This document shows positions 55,846-63,533 of a DNA stretch of 64,000 nucleotides, in pieces. This DNA is from Anaerocolumna sedimenticola. Its GTDB lineage: Bacteria > Bacillota > Clostridia > Lachnospirales > Lachnospiraceae. Under the pieces are notes generated by a model. That model did not search any database and was not told where the DNA came from. It saw only the letters and a list, made by a program, of their open reading frames with translations. The stretch's first letter is position 1; each line of letters begins with the position of its first letter. Where the stretch lies: assembly GCF_009931695.1 (NCBI RefSeq), contig NZ_CP048000.1, forward strand, positions 3,737,501-3,801,500, read 5' to 3'. Position numbers and translations under genes: made by a program.

Positions 55846-56511
55846 ATGAATAATCCAGTCATTATAAAAGGTAATAAATATGGCATCGTTGTAGTACTGG
55901 ATGCTGAAATGGAATTTGAAGAACTGAAAGATAAAATTGCGGAAAAGTTTCGTGATTCTTCGAAATTTTTTGAAAAAGCACAGATGGCGATCAGTTTTGA
56001 GGGAAGAAAATTAACCAATGAGGAGCAGCGTGATATTTTAAATATTATTGCTGAAGAAACAGATCTTCATGTTGTATGTGTCATAGAGAATGACCCGCAG
56101 AAAGAAATAGTATTTAAAAAAGCCCTAGACGAAAAATTGATGGAACTTTCTAATACAACAGGTCAATTTTATAAAGGGAATCTCAGGTCGGGACAGGTTT
56201 TGGAATCAGAAACCAGCATAATTGTTATAGGTGATGTAAACCCGGGTGCCCGTATTGTGTCAAAAGGTAATATTATTGTATTAGGATCATTAAAAGGAAC
56301 GGTATTTGCCGGTGCTACCGGAAATACGAATTCTTTTGTTCTGGCCCTTGCAATGAATCCGGTTCAAATCCGAATCGCAGATACGATTGCAAGATCTCCG
56401 GACAAACCTGCGAAAGACGGCTTAAAAGAAACAAAAATTGCATTTTTAGAGGATGGCAATATCTATATTGAGCCTTTAAGTAAAGAGGTTTTAAATGATA
56501 TCAATATATAA
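55846..56511 (+). CDS. minC: Septum site-determining protein MinC
   Basis: MinC blocks FtsZ ring assembly away from mid-cell. The 221-aa protein has the N-terminal FtsZ-inhibiting domain (KDKIAEKFRDSSKFF, EEQRDILNIIAEET) and the C-terminal beta-helix (RSGQVLESETSIIVIGDVNP, NIIVLGSLKGTVFAGATGN) that binds MinD. CGGGAGG precedes the ATG. minD follows after a 421-bp gap filled by the tandem repeat B array, so minC and minD are separated in this genome. Confidence 0.94.
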   Translation: MNNPVIIKGNKYGIVVVLDAEMEFEELKDKIAEKFRDSSKFFEKAQMAISFEGRKLTNEEQRDILNIIAEETDLHVVCVIENDPQKEIVFKKALDEKLMELSNTTGQFYKGNLRSGQVLESETSIIVIGDVNPGARIVSKGNIIVLGSLKGTVFAGATGNTNSFVLALAMNPVQIRIADTIARSPDKPAKDGLKETKIAFLEDGNIYIEPLSKEVLNDINI

Positions 56512-56590
56512 TATTTCATTTTTATATAATTTAGTTTAAATTATTAGAATAAAAATTCTATATTCGGAAAGTAAAAAGCTTAAAATTTAA

Positions 56591-56910
56591 AAAGTAATTT
56601 CCGAGAAGTTAGATTATAGGAATAAAAAACGTATTCCTATAATCGGATGCACGGCGAAGAAAGCATCGCCTATTCTCAGAAATTTGAGAAGCAATTTCCG
56701 AGAAGTTAGATTATAGGAATAAAAAACGTATTCCTATAATCGGATGCACGGCGAAAAAAGCATCGCCTATTCTCAGAAATTTGAGAAGCAATTTCCGAGA
56801 AGTTAGATTATAGGAATAAAAAACGTATTCCTATAATCGGATGCACGGCGAAAAAAGCATCGCCTATTCTCAGAAATTTGAGAAGCAATTTCCGAGAAGT
56901 TATATTAATG
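56591..56910. repeat. Repeat B array 1: 97-bp unit, three tandem copies plus a partial copy
   Basis: Unit starts at 56601, 56698 and 56795, with a fourth, incomplete one at 56892 (exact 97-bp spacing). Each unit read on the minus strand folds into three hairpins: TCTCGGAAATT/AATTTCTGAGA, GGCGA/TCGCC and ATTATAGGAAT/ATTCCTATAAT. The array fills most of the minC-minD gap and ends about 8 bp before the minD ribosome site. It is related to array 2 (61851-62038), in the opposite orientation, with compensatory stem changes. Confidence 0.9.
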
Positions 56911-56932
56911 AATCTTTTGGAGGAAATCAGTA

Positions 56933-57724
56933 ATGGGTGAAGTAATCGTAGTAACATCCGGTAAGGGTGGAGTAGGTAAAACAACAACAACTGCAAATGT
57001 TGGAACCGGTTTAGCGAAACTAGATAAAAAGGTTGTGTTAATTGATACAGATATAGGGTTGAGAAATCTTGACGTAGTTATGGGACTTGAAAACCGAATC
57101 GTCTATAATCTTGTAGATGTTATCGAGGGAAATTGCAGAATCAAGCAGGCATTAATAAAAGATAAACGGTATCCAAACCTTTACTTATTGCCATCTGCGC
57201 AGACGAGAGATAAAACAGCCGTAACTCCGGAGCAGATGAGAAAATTAGCAGATGAATTAAGAGATGAATTTGATTACATATTAATGGACTGTCCAGCAGG
57301 TATTGAACAAGGGTTTAAAAATGCAATAGCCGGAGCAGACAGAGCATTAGTAGTTACTACTCCTGAAGTATCCGCAGTACGTGATGCGGATCGAATCATA
57401 GGCTTACTGGAAGCAAATGAAATGAAGCAGACTCACTTAATCGTTAACAGACTCAGAATGGATATGGTAAAACGCGGAGATATGATGTCAAGCTCTGATG
57501 TTGTTGAAATTCTGGCAGTAGATTTAATAGGAGTTGTTCCGGATGATGAAAACATAGTTATATCAACTAATCAAGGTGAACCGTTAGTTGGTTCTGATAC
57601 TTTAGCCGGACAAGCATATTTGAATATATGCCGCAGAATACTTGGAGAGGATATTCCGTATTTAGATTTAAACGGTAAACAGGGATTTTTGGGTAAGCTT
57701 GCTAATCTACTAAAGAAAAACTAA
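56933..57724 (+). CDS. minD: Septum site-determining protein MinD
   Basis: MinD is the membrane-binding ATPase that positions MinC. The 263-aa protein has the deviant Walker A GKGGVGKTTTTANVG, DTDIGLRNLDVVMGLENRIVY-type switch I region, MDCPAGIEQGFKNA as Walker B, and the C-terminal amphipathic helix FLGKLANLLKKN for membrane attachment. TTTGGAGGAAA precedes the ATG. minE follows by 14 bp. Confidence 0.96.
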   Translation: MGEVIVVTSGKGGVGKTTTTANVGTGLAKLDKKVVLIDTDIGLRNLDVVMGLENRIVYNLVDVIEGNCRIKQALIKDKRYPNLYLLPSAQTRDKTAVTPEQMRKLADELRDEFDYILMDCPAGIEQGFKNAIAGADRALVVTTPEVSAVRDADRIIGLLEANEMKQTHLIVNRLRMDMVKRGDMMSSSDVVEILAVDLIGVVPDDENIVISTNQGEPLVGSDTLAGQAYLNICRRILGEDIPYLDLNGKQGFLGKLANLLKKN

Positions 57725-57738
57725 CTGAGAGGGATAGT

Positions 57739-58017
57739 ATGATGAGTTTGGCGGATTTCTTCAAGAAAAAAACGTCCAGTAACGTGGCTAAAGATCGGTT
57801 GAAATTAGTACTTGTTTCCGATCGTGCCGGCTGTTCTCCTGAGATTATGGAACAGATAAAAAATGATATTATAACTGTAATATCAAGATACATTGAGATC
57901 GATTTAGAGGGATTAGATATTAAAATAACCCAGACTGAATCAGAAGGAAATAACGGAGTTGTTCCAGCGCTTTTTGCAAATATTCCGATAAAAGATCTTA
58001 AAACCAACAAAAAATAA
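57739..58017 (+). CDS. minE: Cell division topological specificity factor MinE
   Basis: MinE stimulates the MinD ATPase and drives oscillation. The 92-aa protein has the MinD-binding region with SNVAKDRLKLVLVSDRAGCS and the C-terminal topological domain (IIEVISRYIEIDLEGLDIKI-like). Presence of MinE, not DivIVA/MinJ alone, indicates an oscillating Min system as in many Clostridia. Two adjacent ATGs make the start uncertain by one codon. Confidence 0.93.
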   Translation: MMSLADFFKKKTSSNVAKDRLKLVLVSDRAGCSPEIMEQIKNDIITVISRYIEIDLEGLDIKITQTESEGNNGVVPALFANIPIKDLKTNKK

Positions 58018-58028
58018 GGATGATTTGC

Positions 58029-59159
58029 ATGTTTCAATTTAAGCAGTACAATATAAAACATTATGATATATCCATGATGTTTTTGGTTATAATTTTAAGT
58101 GGTATAGGTGCTTACCTGGTACGCTTGGTAGAAACGGAAGGAGAAGGGTTATTTACCAAGCAGATATTAGGTATAATACTTGGTGTTTTTGTCCTGGTAG
58201 TAGTATCCTTAATTGATTATCATTTTATCAGCCAGTTTTATATTATCTTGTATATAATAAATCTGGTATTATTAGTAGCTGTCAGAATTGGCGGAGTTAC
58301 GATTAATAGTTCGAAAAGATGGTTGCAGATAGGACCAATTCAGTTCCAACCATCCGAATTAAGTAAGATCATAACAATAATAGTTCTAGCAAAATTATTT
58401 ACTATATTTCGTGATAAAATGAATAAATTCTATGTTCTTTTATTAACAGGAATACTTACTGCAATACCAACTTTTTTTATATTAATCCAGACAAATCTAT
58501 CAACCAGTATTGTTATTATGTTTGTGTTTGTCATAATGATTTTTGGAGCCGGATTAAGTTATAAGATAATACTGCCAATCCTGATAATCGGTGTACCAGC
58601 TATTTTAGGATTATTGTGGTGTATTGATCAGAATTATGATATCTTTTTCTTAACGGACTATCAACAGACCCGTATCGAATCATTTTTAAATCCTGAAGCA
58701 GATACTTCCAATGCAACCATGTATCAGCAGGATAATTCCATACAGGTAATCGGTTCCGGTAAATTAATCGGTAAATTACTCACAGAGGGTGAAGAATCCT
58801 TGCAAAGTGATACTTATGTACCAATTTCTGAGAGTGATTTTATTTTCTCTGTTATTGGAGAAGCACTTGGATTTATTGGCGGATGTGTTATAATAGTTAT
58901 ATTATCCATCATAATTTTTAAGTGTATCAGTATAGCTTATCATGCACCGGATTTTATTGGAATGTTAATAGCAATTGGTGTGGCCTCCATGTTTATGTTC
59001 CAGGTATTTGTGAATATCGGAGTTGCCACTGCACTGCTTCCAAATACCGGTATACCGCTGCCCTTTGTAAGTTATGGTTTAAGTTCCATGATCAGCAGTA
59101 TGATAGCAATTGGATTAGTTATGAATATCAGTTTACAGAGAAAAAATAAAAGGGGGTAA
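58029..59159 (+). CDS. rodA: RodA-type SEDS peptidoglycan glycosyltransferase
   Basis: RodA polymerises glycan strands in the elongasome with PBP2. The 376-aa protein has about ten transmembrane helices and the SEDS motifs SSKRWLQIGPIQFQPSELSK, and the C-terminal PNTGIPLPFVSYGLSSMISS. In place after mrdA and the min genes it fits RodA better than FtsW. The start at 58029 is preferred since AAGGA lies directly against the ATG at 58020. Confidence 0.92.
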   Translation: MFQFKQYNIKHYDISMMFLVIILSGIGAYLVRLVETEGEGLFTKQILGIILGVFVLVVVSLIDYHFISQFYIILYIINLVLLVAVRIGGVTINSSKRWLQIGPIQFQPSELSKIITIIVLAKLFTIFRDKMNKFYVLLLTGILTAIPTFFILIQTNLSTSIVIMFVFVIMIFGAGLSYKIILPILIIGVPAILGLLWCIDQNYDIFFLTDYQQTRIESFLNPEADTSNATMYQQDNSIQVIGSGKLIGKLLTEGEESLQSDTYVPISESDFIFSVIGEALGFIGGCVIIVILSIIIFKCISIAYHAPDFIGMLIAIGVASMFMFQVFVNIGVATALLPNTGIPLPFVSYGLSSMISSMIAIGLVMNISLQRKNKRG

Positions 59160-59165
59160 AACCAT

Positions 59166-59564
59166 ATGAATATTGGAATGATTGCACATGACGCAAAAAA
59201 GAAATTAATGCAGAATTTTTGTATAGCATATCGTGGAATTTTGAATAAACACGAGCTGTATGCGACCGGTACTACCGGAAGATTAATTGAAGAAGTAACA
59301 AATCTTAATGTTCATAAATATCTTGCAGGACATCTTGGTGGTGAACAACAGATGGGAGCACAAATCGAACACAATCAAATAGATCTGGTTATTTTTTTAA
59401 GGGATCCGCTTTCACCTAAATCTCATGAACCTGATGTGAATAATGTTGTTAAATTGTGTGATACTCATAATATACCTTTGGCGACTAATCTTGCGACCGC
59501 TGAATTATTGATTAAGGCATTGGACCGCGGAGATCTGGATTGGCGTGAAATATTTAAAGCATAA
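59166..59564 (+). CDS. mgsA: Methylglyoxal synthase
   Basis: MgsA converts dihydroxyacetone phosphate to methylglyoxal, an overflow valve of lower glycolysis. The 132-aa protein has [13 protein letters not shown], the phosphate loop [23 protein letters not shown] and the catalytic Asp in [24 protein letters not shown] precedes the ATG, 6 bp after rodA. Its link to the cell-shape operon is positional; both are common neighbours in Lachnospiraceae. Confidence 0.95.
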   Translation: MNIGMIAHDAKKKLMQNFCIAYRGILNKHELYATGTTGRLIEEVTNLNVHKYLAGHLGGEQQMGAQIEHNQIDLVIFLRDPLSPKSHEPDVNNVVKLCDTHNIPLATNLATAELLIKALDRGDLDWREIFKA

Positions 59565-59597
59565 AATGCTAGCATTAATATGGAATGGGTGTAAATC

Positions 59598-60560
59598 ATG
59601 AAGAAAAAGTTAATATATATTGTTATGTCACTTACAATTTTAACAGGGTGTTCAAAATCTACCGATGTTTTATTACCTTATTCTGAAACAGATAATTTAA
59701 TAAGTAATGAAAATAATATTGGCACGGATGAAGTATCAGATTTCTTTGCAAGTGATCTGACAATTATTCCTGATGAACTAAATCATATGGAGGATTCCAG
59801 TATAACTGCTACATCAGCACTAATTGTTAATGCCAGTGATGATGTAGTATTGTATGCCAATAATGTTTATGAACGTATGTATCCTGCCAGCCTGACCAAA
59901 TTAATTACTGCTTTAGTAGTATTAAAAGAAGCAAATTTAAAAGATACGGTAACTATAAGTTATAATGCTTCCCATATAACAGAAAGCGGTGCGAAATTAT
60001 GCGGTTTTAAGGAAGGGGATAAAATTAATTTAGAAGACTTATTAAACTGTCTATTAGTATATTCCGGAAATGATGCCGGTGCTGCTATTGCAGAGCATAT
60101 AGGGGGAAGCCTGGAAGGTTTTGCAAAAAAGATGAATGAAACAGCAAAAAGTGTAGGTGCTGTGCATTCTAATTTCATTAATCCGCATGGATTGCATGAT
60201 GATAATCATTATACTACAGCTTACGATTTATATTTGATTTTCAATGAATTACTTAAATATGATAAATTTGTATCCATTATTAATCAGGAAAGTTATACTG
60301 CTACTTATAAAGATGCAGAAGGCCAGGCTGTAACGAAAGAATTTGCTACCACAAACCGTTATTTAAAAGGAACAGAGAAAGCTCCGGATGGTGTAACAGT
60401 TGTTGGCGGGAAGACAGGTACAACCAGTAAAGCAGGTAATTGCCTTATTCTTTATAGTAAAGATAGCCAGAATAAATCATATATCTCTTTAATATTACAA
60501 GCAGATGGTGGTAATAGTTTATTTTCACAAATGACTCATTTATTAGATAAGATTAATTAA
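59598..60560 (+). CDS. D-alanyl-D-alanine carboxypeptidase lipoprotein (DacA/DacF family)
   Basis: A penicillin-binding D,D-carboxypeptidase that trims pentapeptide stems. The 320-aa protein has a lipoprotein signal with lipobox LTGC (Cys18), a spacer, and the peptidase domain: PASLTK (Ser98, Lys101), YSGNDAG as the SxN motif, and KTGTTSKAGNC. It lacks the C-terminal domain and amphipathic anchor of longer DacA, so lipid anchoring probably replaces them. The ribosome site is weak. Confidence 0.92.
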   Translation: MKKKLIYIVMSLTILTGCSKSTDVLLPYSETDNLISNENNIGTDEVSDFFASDLTIIPDELNHMEDSSITATSALIVNASDDVVLYANNVYERMYPASLTKLITALVVLKEANLKDTVTISYNASHITESGAKLCGFKEGDKINLEDLLNCLLVYSGNDAGAAIAEHIGGSLEGFAKKMNETAKSVGAVHSNFINPHGLHDDNHYTTAYDLYLIFNELLKYDKFVSIINQESYTATYKDAEGQAVTKEFATTNRYLKGTEKAPDGVTVVGGKTGTTSKAGNCLILYSKDSQNKSYISLILQADGGNSLFSQMTHLLDKIN

Positions 60561-60578
60561 TCAATTTCTATTTTTTGG

Positions 60579-60607
60579 TTGTTTTTTGAGTGATAATATA
60601 CTATAAT
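60579..60607 (+). promoter_or_regulatory. Probable sigma-A promoter of the small P-loop gene
   Basis: TTGTTT (60579-60584), 17-bp spacer, perfect TATAAT (60602-60607). Leader of about 65 nt. Confidence 0.6.
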
Positions 60608-60676
60608 TATTTTATATTAATTATTTATTTATACATATCACCCAAATTTTGTACACATCTTAAGGAGGAGATTACA

Positions 60677-61096
60677 ATGATACAGATTATTGCAGGCGAA
60701 AAAGGTAAAGGCAAAACCAAAATCTTAATTGAAAGAGTAAATTCCGCAGTAAAAGAAGCAAAAGGTAGTATTGTTTATCTTGACAAAAGCAACAAGCATA
60801 TGTACGAATTAAGTAATAAAATAAGATTAATCAATGTGAAAGACTATTGTATCGAAAATTACAGTGAATTTATAGGCTTTATCTGTGGACTTATTTCACA
60901 GGATCACGACTTGGAAGCAATATATCTGGATAGTTTCTTGAAGATTGCTTATTCTGAAGGACCTAACATCTCCTTAATCCTTGAGAAATTAGAACATATA
61001 TCAAAAGAATTTAATATAGATTTTGTAATTAGTATCTCTTTAAATGAAGCCGATTTTCCCGAAAATGTAAAAAATAATATTGTTGTATCCTTATAA
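60677..61096 (+). CDS. Small P-loop protein of unknown function
   Basis: The 139-aa protein has an N-terminal Walker A (IIAGEKGKGKTKILIERVN) and a possible Walker B at EAIYLDSFLK; it ends soon after a second strand (NIDFVISISLNEADFP), so it is a minimal ATP-binding core. This type is sometimes annotated as a PilT-like ATPase, but no hexamer or secretion motifs are visible. The start at 60677 follows AAGGAGGAG; an in-frame ATG 87 bp upstream lies before the ribosome site. Confidence 0.78.
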   Translation: MIQIIAGEKGKGKTKILIERVNSAVKEAKGSIVYLDKSNKHMYELSNKIRLINVKDYCIENYSEFIGFICGLISQDHDLEAIYLDSFLKIAYSEGPNISLILEKLEHISKEFNIDFVISISLNEADFPENVKNNIVVSL

Positions 61097-61176
61097 ATAA
61101 ATATTTAATATGAATCCATAGATGAAAGATATTAGAATATATATCTAACTATCCTAAATTTTATAAATAAATAGCT

Positions 61177-61201
61177 GCGGCACATTAGTGCCGCTTTTTT
61201 G
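61177..61201 (+). terminator. Terminator after the small P-loop gene
   Basis: GCGGCAC (61177-61183), loop ATTA, GTGCCGC (61188-61194), then TTTTTTG. The 434-bp gap also holds a 17-bp direct repeat and a second terminator (61344); otherwise I see nothing in it. Confidence 0.9.
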
Positions 61202-61203
61202 TC

Positions 61204-61237
61204 TCCTAGGACGATTCTTCTCCTAGGACGATTCTTC
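61204..61237. repeat. 17-bp direct repeat, two copies
   Basis: The unit TCCTAGGACGATTCTTC occurs at 61204-61220 and again at 61221-61237. It includes the CCTAGG palindrome. Function unknown; likely a replication-slippage duplication. Confidence 0.6.
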
Positions 61238-61343
61238 TTATGGGACAAAAATCCTCCGGGGATGCGCACGAATGCCAAAGGTAGATTTCTTTGTCGTTTA
61301 TACCCTGCCGACTCCTCTTACTGACTTTTACATTTACATGATA

Positions 61344-61371
61344 AAAGACATCCGCTAATAGCAGATGTCTT
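61344..61371. terminator. Bidirectional terminator between convergent genes
   Basis: AAGACATCCGC pairs with GCAGATGTCTT with one mismatch. A-rich sequence before and T-rich sequence after allow action on both strands; it lies between the + strand P-loop gene and the minus-strand DUF378 gene. Confidence 0.7.
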
Positions 61372-61530
61372 ATATTTTGACATTAGAAAAACGTAAAGTA
61401 TAAATAAAAAAATAATTTTAAATTAATATGCGTTTTTCCAAAGCCAAATTGTTTGAAAAAAGTATGAGTTGCTGAAACTTTTTACAAACAAATCATTAAG
61501 TTTTTAAATTAATTACTCCGTATTGCTTAA

Positions 61531-61728
61531 TTATTCGTTGCGCAGTCTTCCAAAATAACTTAATGCATATAATCCGGCAATACCGACAACGGCATAGATA
61601 ACTCTTGATATCCATGTCATATCACCAAAAATTACTCTTACCAGGTCGAATCCCAAGAATCCGATTAAGCCCCAGTTGATGGCTCCGATAATAACTAAAC
61701 ACAATGCTATATAATCTACTGTTTTCAA
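61531..61728 (-). CDS. DUF378 small membrane protein
   Basis: The 65-aa protein has two transmembrane helices and the DUF378 signature IIGAINWGLIGFLGFDLV, ending with VVGIAGLYALSYFG. Function unknown. The start is TTG at 61728, with AAAGGAGGT 6-7 bp upstream; the ATG at 61752 lies upstream of this ribosome site and is not used. It is the only minus-strand gene in the last third of the window. Confidence 0.85.
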   Translation of the reverse strand: MKTVDYIALCLVIIGAINWGLIGFLGFDLVRVIFGDMTWISRVIYAVVGIAGLYALSYFGRLRNE

Positions 61729-61850
61729 TTGATTACCTCCTTTTTGTTGCATTAATTATTGTTACCATTTTTATGCTTAATATTCCTAAAGAGAATTTGT
61801 AAAAAAGTACATTTAGGGCTTTTATTATTTGTTAAATAAAAGTATAATAT

Positions 61851-62038
61851 AACTTATCAGAAATTGCTCTTTAATTTCTGATAAAAGGCGCTGTTTTTGC
61901 GCCGTACATCCGACTATAGGAACGTGTTTTTTGTTCCTATAGTATAACTTATCAGAAATTGCTCTTTAATTTCTGATAAAAGGCGCTGTTTTTGCGCCGT
62001 ACATCCGACTATAGGAACGTGTTTTTGTTCCTATAATA
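61851..62038. repeat. Repeat B array 2: ~95-bp three-hairpin unit, two tandem copies
   Basis: Units at 61851-61945 and 61946-62038 differ by a base or so. Hairpins of unit 1: TATCAGAAATT/AATTTCTGATA (61855-61865, 61873-61883), GGCGC/GCGCC (61887-61891, 61899-61903), ACTATAGGAAC/GTTCCTATAGT (61913-61923, 61933-61943). A TATAAT lies immediately upstream (61843-61848). The array is the leader of the HlyD-like gene and ends 15 bp before its ribosome site. Confidence 0.9.
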
Positions 62039-62066
62039 TGTAGGAACTGGCAAGGAGGAAGTTTAT

Positions 62067-63452
62067 TTGAGTTCGGGTAAAAAAATCGCTAGATATCGTA
62101 AACGTAAAAGTATTAATATTGGCTTTTTAGTATTCCTAATTATATTTGTATACGTTTTAATTACTGTTTATATATATTTAACAAAAGACCACTTAACTAT
62201 TTACGAAGTAAAAGAAGGGTCAACATCCGATGATAGTTTATTTACAGGTATTATTCTACGAGATGAAGAAGTTCTTACCACCAATACGGCAGGATATATT
62301 AATTATTATCATGGAGATGGCGACAGGGTTTCTAAAAATTCAACTATTTATTCGGTGGATGAAAATAAAAATTCTTATGACTTAATCGGCAATACTGAAA
62401 ATGCAGTAAATTTATCTCCGGAAGATACCATGAAATTTAAGAATGAGATAACCAGTTTTCAAAAAATTTATCAAGACAGTAATTATAAGTCTGTTTATAA
62501 CTTTAAATATAATATGGAAAATTCCGTATTAGAAATCGTTAATAACAGTAAACTAGCTAAGCTTCAGAGTGTATTGAAAGATAATGGGACAAGCAGTACT
62601 TTTAAAGTAGTAAAATCGAAAACCAGTGGAATAATTACATATAGTGTAGATGGTATGGAGGATCTTACTAAAGATTCCGTAACCGCAGAAAATTTTAAAT
62701 CGGATTCCTACAAAAAGACCCAGCTTCGTACAATGGACCTAATAGAAAAGGGCAGACCGGTATATAAAATTGTAAAAAGCGATAAATGGAGTATTGTTAT
62801 ATTGCTGGATAAAGATCAATACAAGAAATTAAGTGATATGGAATCCGTTCGTATTATTTTTTCAGATGACGGTCTTTCAACTATTGTACCTATAAGTGTT
62901 TACCAAAAAGGTACTGATTATTTTGCAAAACTGGATTTGGATAAATTTATGATTCGTTATATTAATCAAAGATTTATCAATGTTGAAATTAAAGTGAATT
63001 CTGCGGAAGGTCTTAAAATACCAGTTTCTTCAATTGTTGAAAAAGATTTTTATCAAATTCCATTGGATTATTTTACAGTTGGCGGTGACAGTGGAAGTAA
63101 CGGTTTAATAAAAGAAACCTATAAAGATAATGGTGATGTGGATTATGTATTTTTTCCGGCAGATATTTATTACCGCGATGAAAAGTATGGTTATATTGAT
63201 GCAAGATTATTTGAATCCGGTGATAGAATTCATAATGAAAAAACAGATGAGCAATTTAATATAAGCCAAAAACAAACTTTAGAGGGCGTATTTAATGTAA
63301 ATAAAGGATATGCAGTTTTCAGGCGTATCGAAGTCTTATATGAAAATGAAGAATATTGTATTATAAAAGAAGGCACCGAATACGGCTTGTCCGTTTATGA
63401 TCATATAGCACTGGATGGTAAAACAGCTGTTGAACAAAAAATTATTTATTAA
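62067..63452 (+). CDS. HlyD-like membrane-anchored envelope protein
   Basis: The 461-aa protein has a basic N-terminus, one transmembrane helix (about residues 18-38) and a long extracytoplasmic part with a barrel-sandwich start (FTGIILRDEEVLTTNTAGYI, YYHGDGDRVSKNSTIYSV) as in HlyD-family adaptors, then mostly beta structure. No ABC partner is adjacent. Genes of this type lie beside yggS and sepF in Clostridia, suggesting a link to division, but the role is unproven. The start is TTG after AAGGAGGAA. Confidence 0.8.
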   Translation: MSSGKKIARYRKRKSINIGFLVFLIIFVYVLITVYIYLTKDHLTIYEVKEGSTSDDSLFTGIILRDEEVLTTNTAGYINYYHGDGDRVSKNSTIYSVDENKNSYDLIGNTENAVNLSPEDTMKFKNEITSFQKIYQDSNYKSVYNFKYNMENSVLEIVNNSKLAKLQSVLKDNGTSSTFKVVKSKTSGIITYSVDGMEDLTKDSVTAENFKSDSYKKTQLRTMDLIEKGRPVYKIVKSDKWSIVILLDKDQYKKLSDMESVRIIFSDDGLSTIVPISVYQKGTDYFAKLDLDKFMIRYINQRFINVEIKVNSAEGLKIPVSSIVEKDFYQIPLDYFTVGGDSGSNGLIKETYKDNGDVDYVFFPADIYYRDEKYGYIDARLFESGDRIHNEKTDEQFNISQKQTLEGVFNVNKGYAVFRRIEVLYENEEYCIIKEGTEYGLSVYDHIALDGKTAVEQKIIY

Positions 63453-63533
63453 TGGATACGTTATAGCTATATGATGTATTGAAATTAATTATTTTCCCAA
63501 CTTAATGAATAATAAATGAAAGGGGATATCACT

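Noticed and set aside
56591..56910. Tandem 97-bp repeats as a CRISPR array
   Set aside because: Units are contiguous and nearly identical over their whole length, with no variable spacers and no cas genes nearby.
56808..56996. Minus-strand open frame over the repeats and minD start
   Set aside because: It is made of repeat units, has no ribosome site and overlaps the certain minD start.
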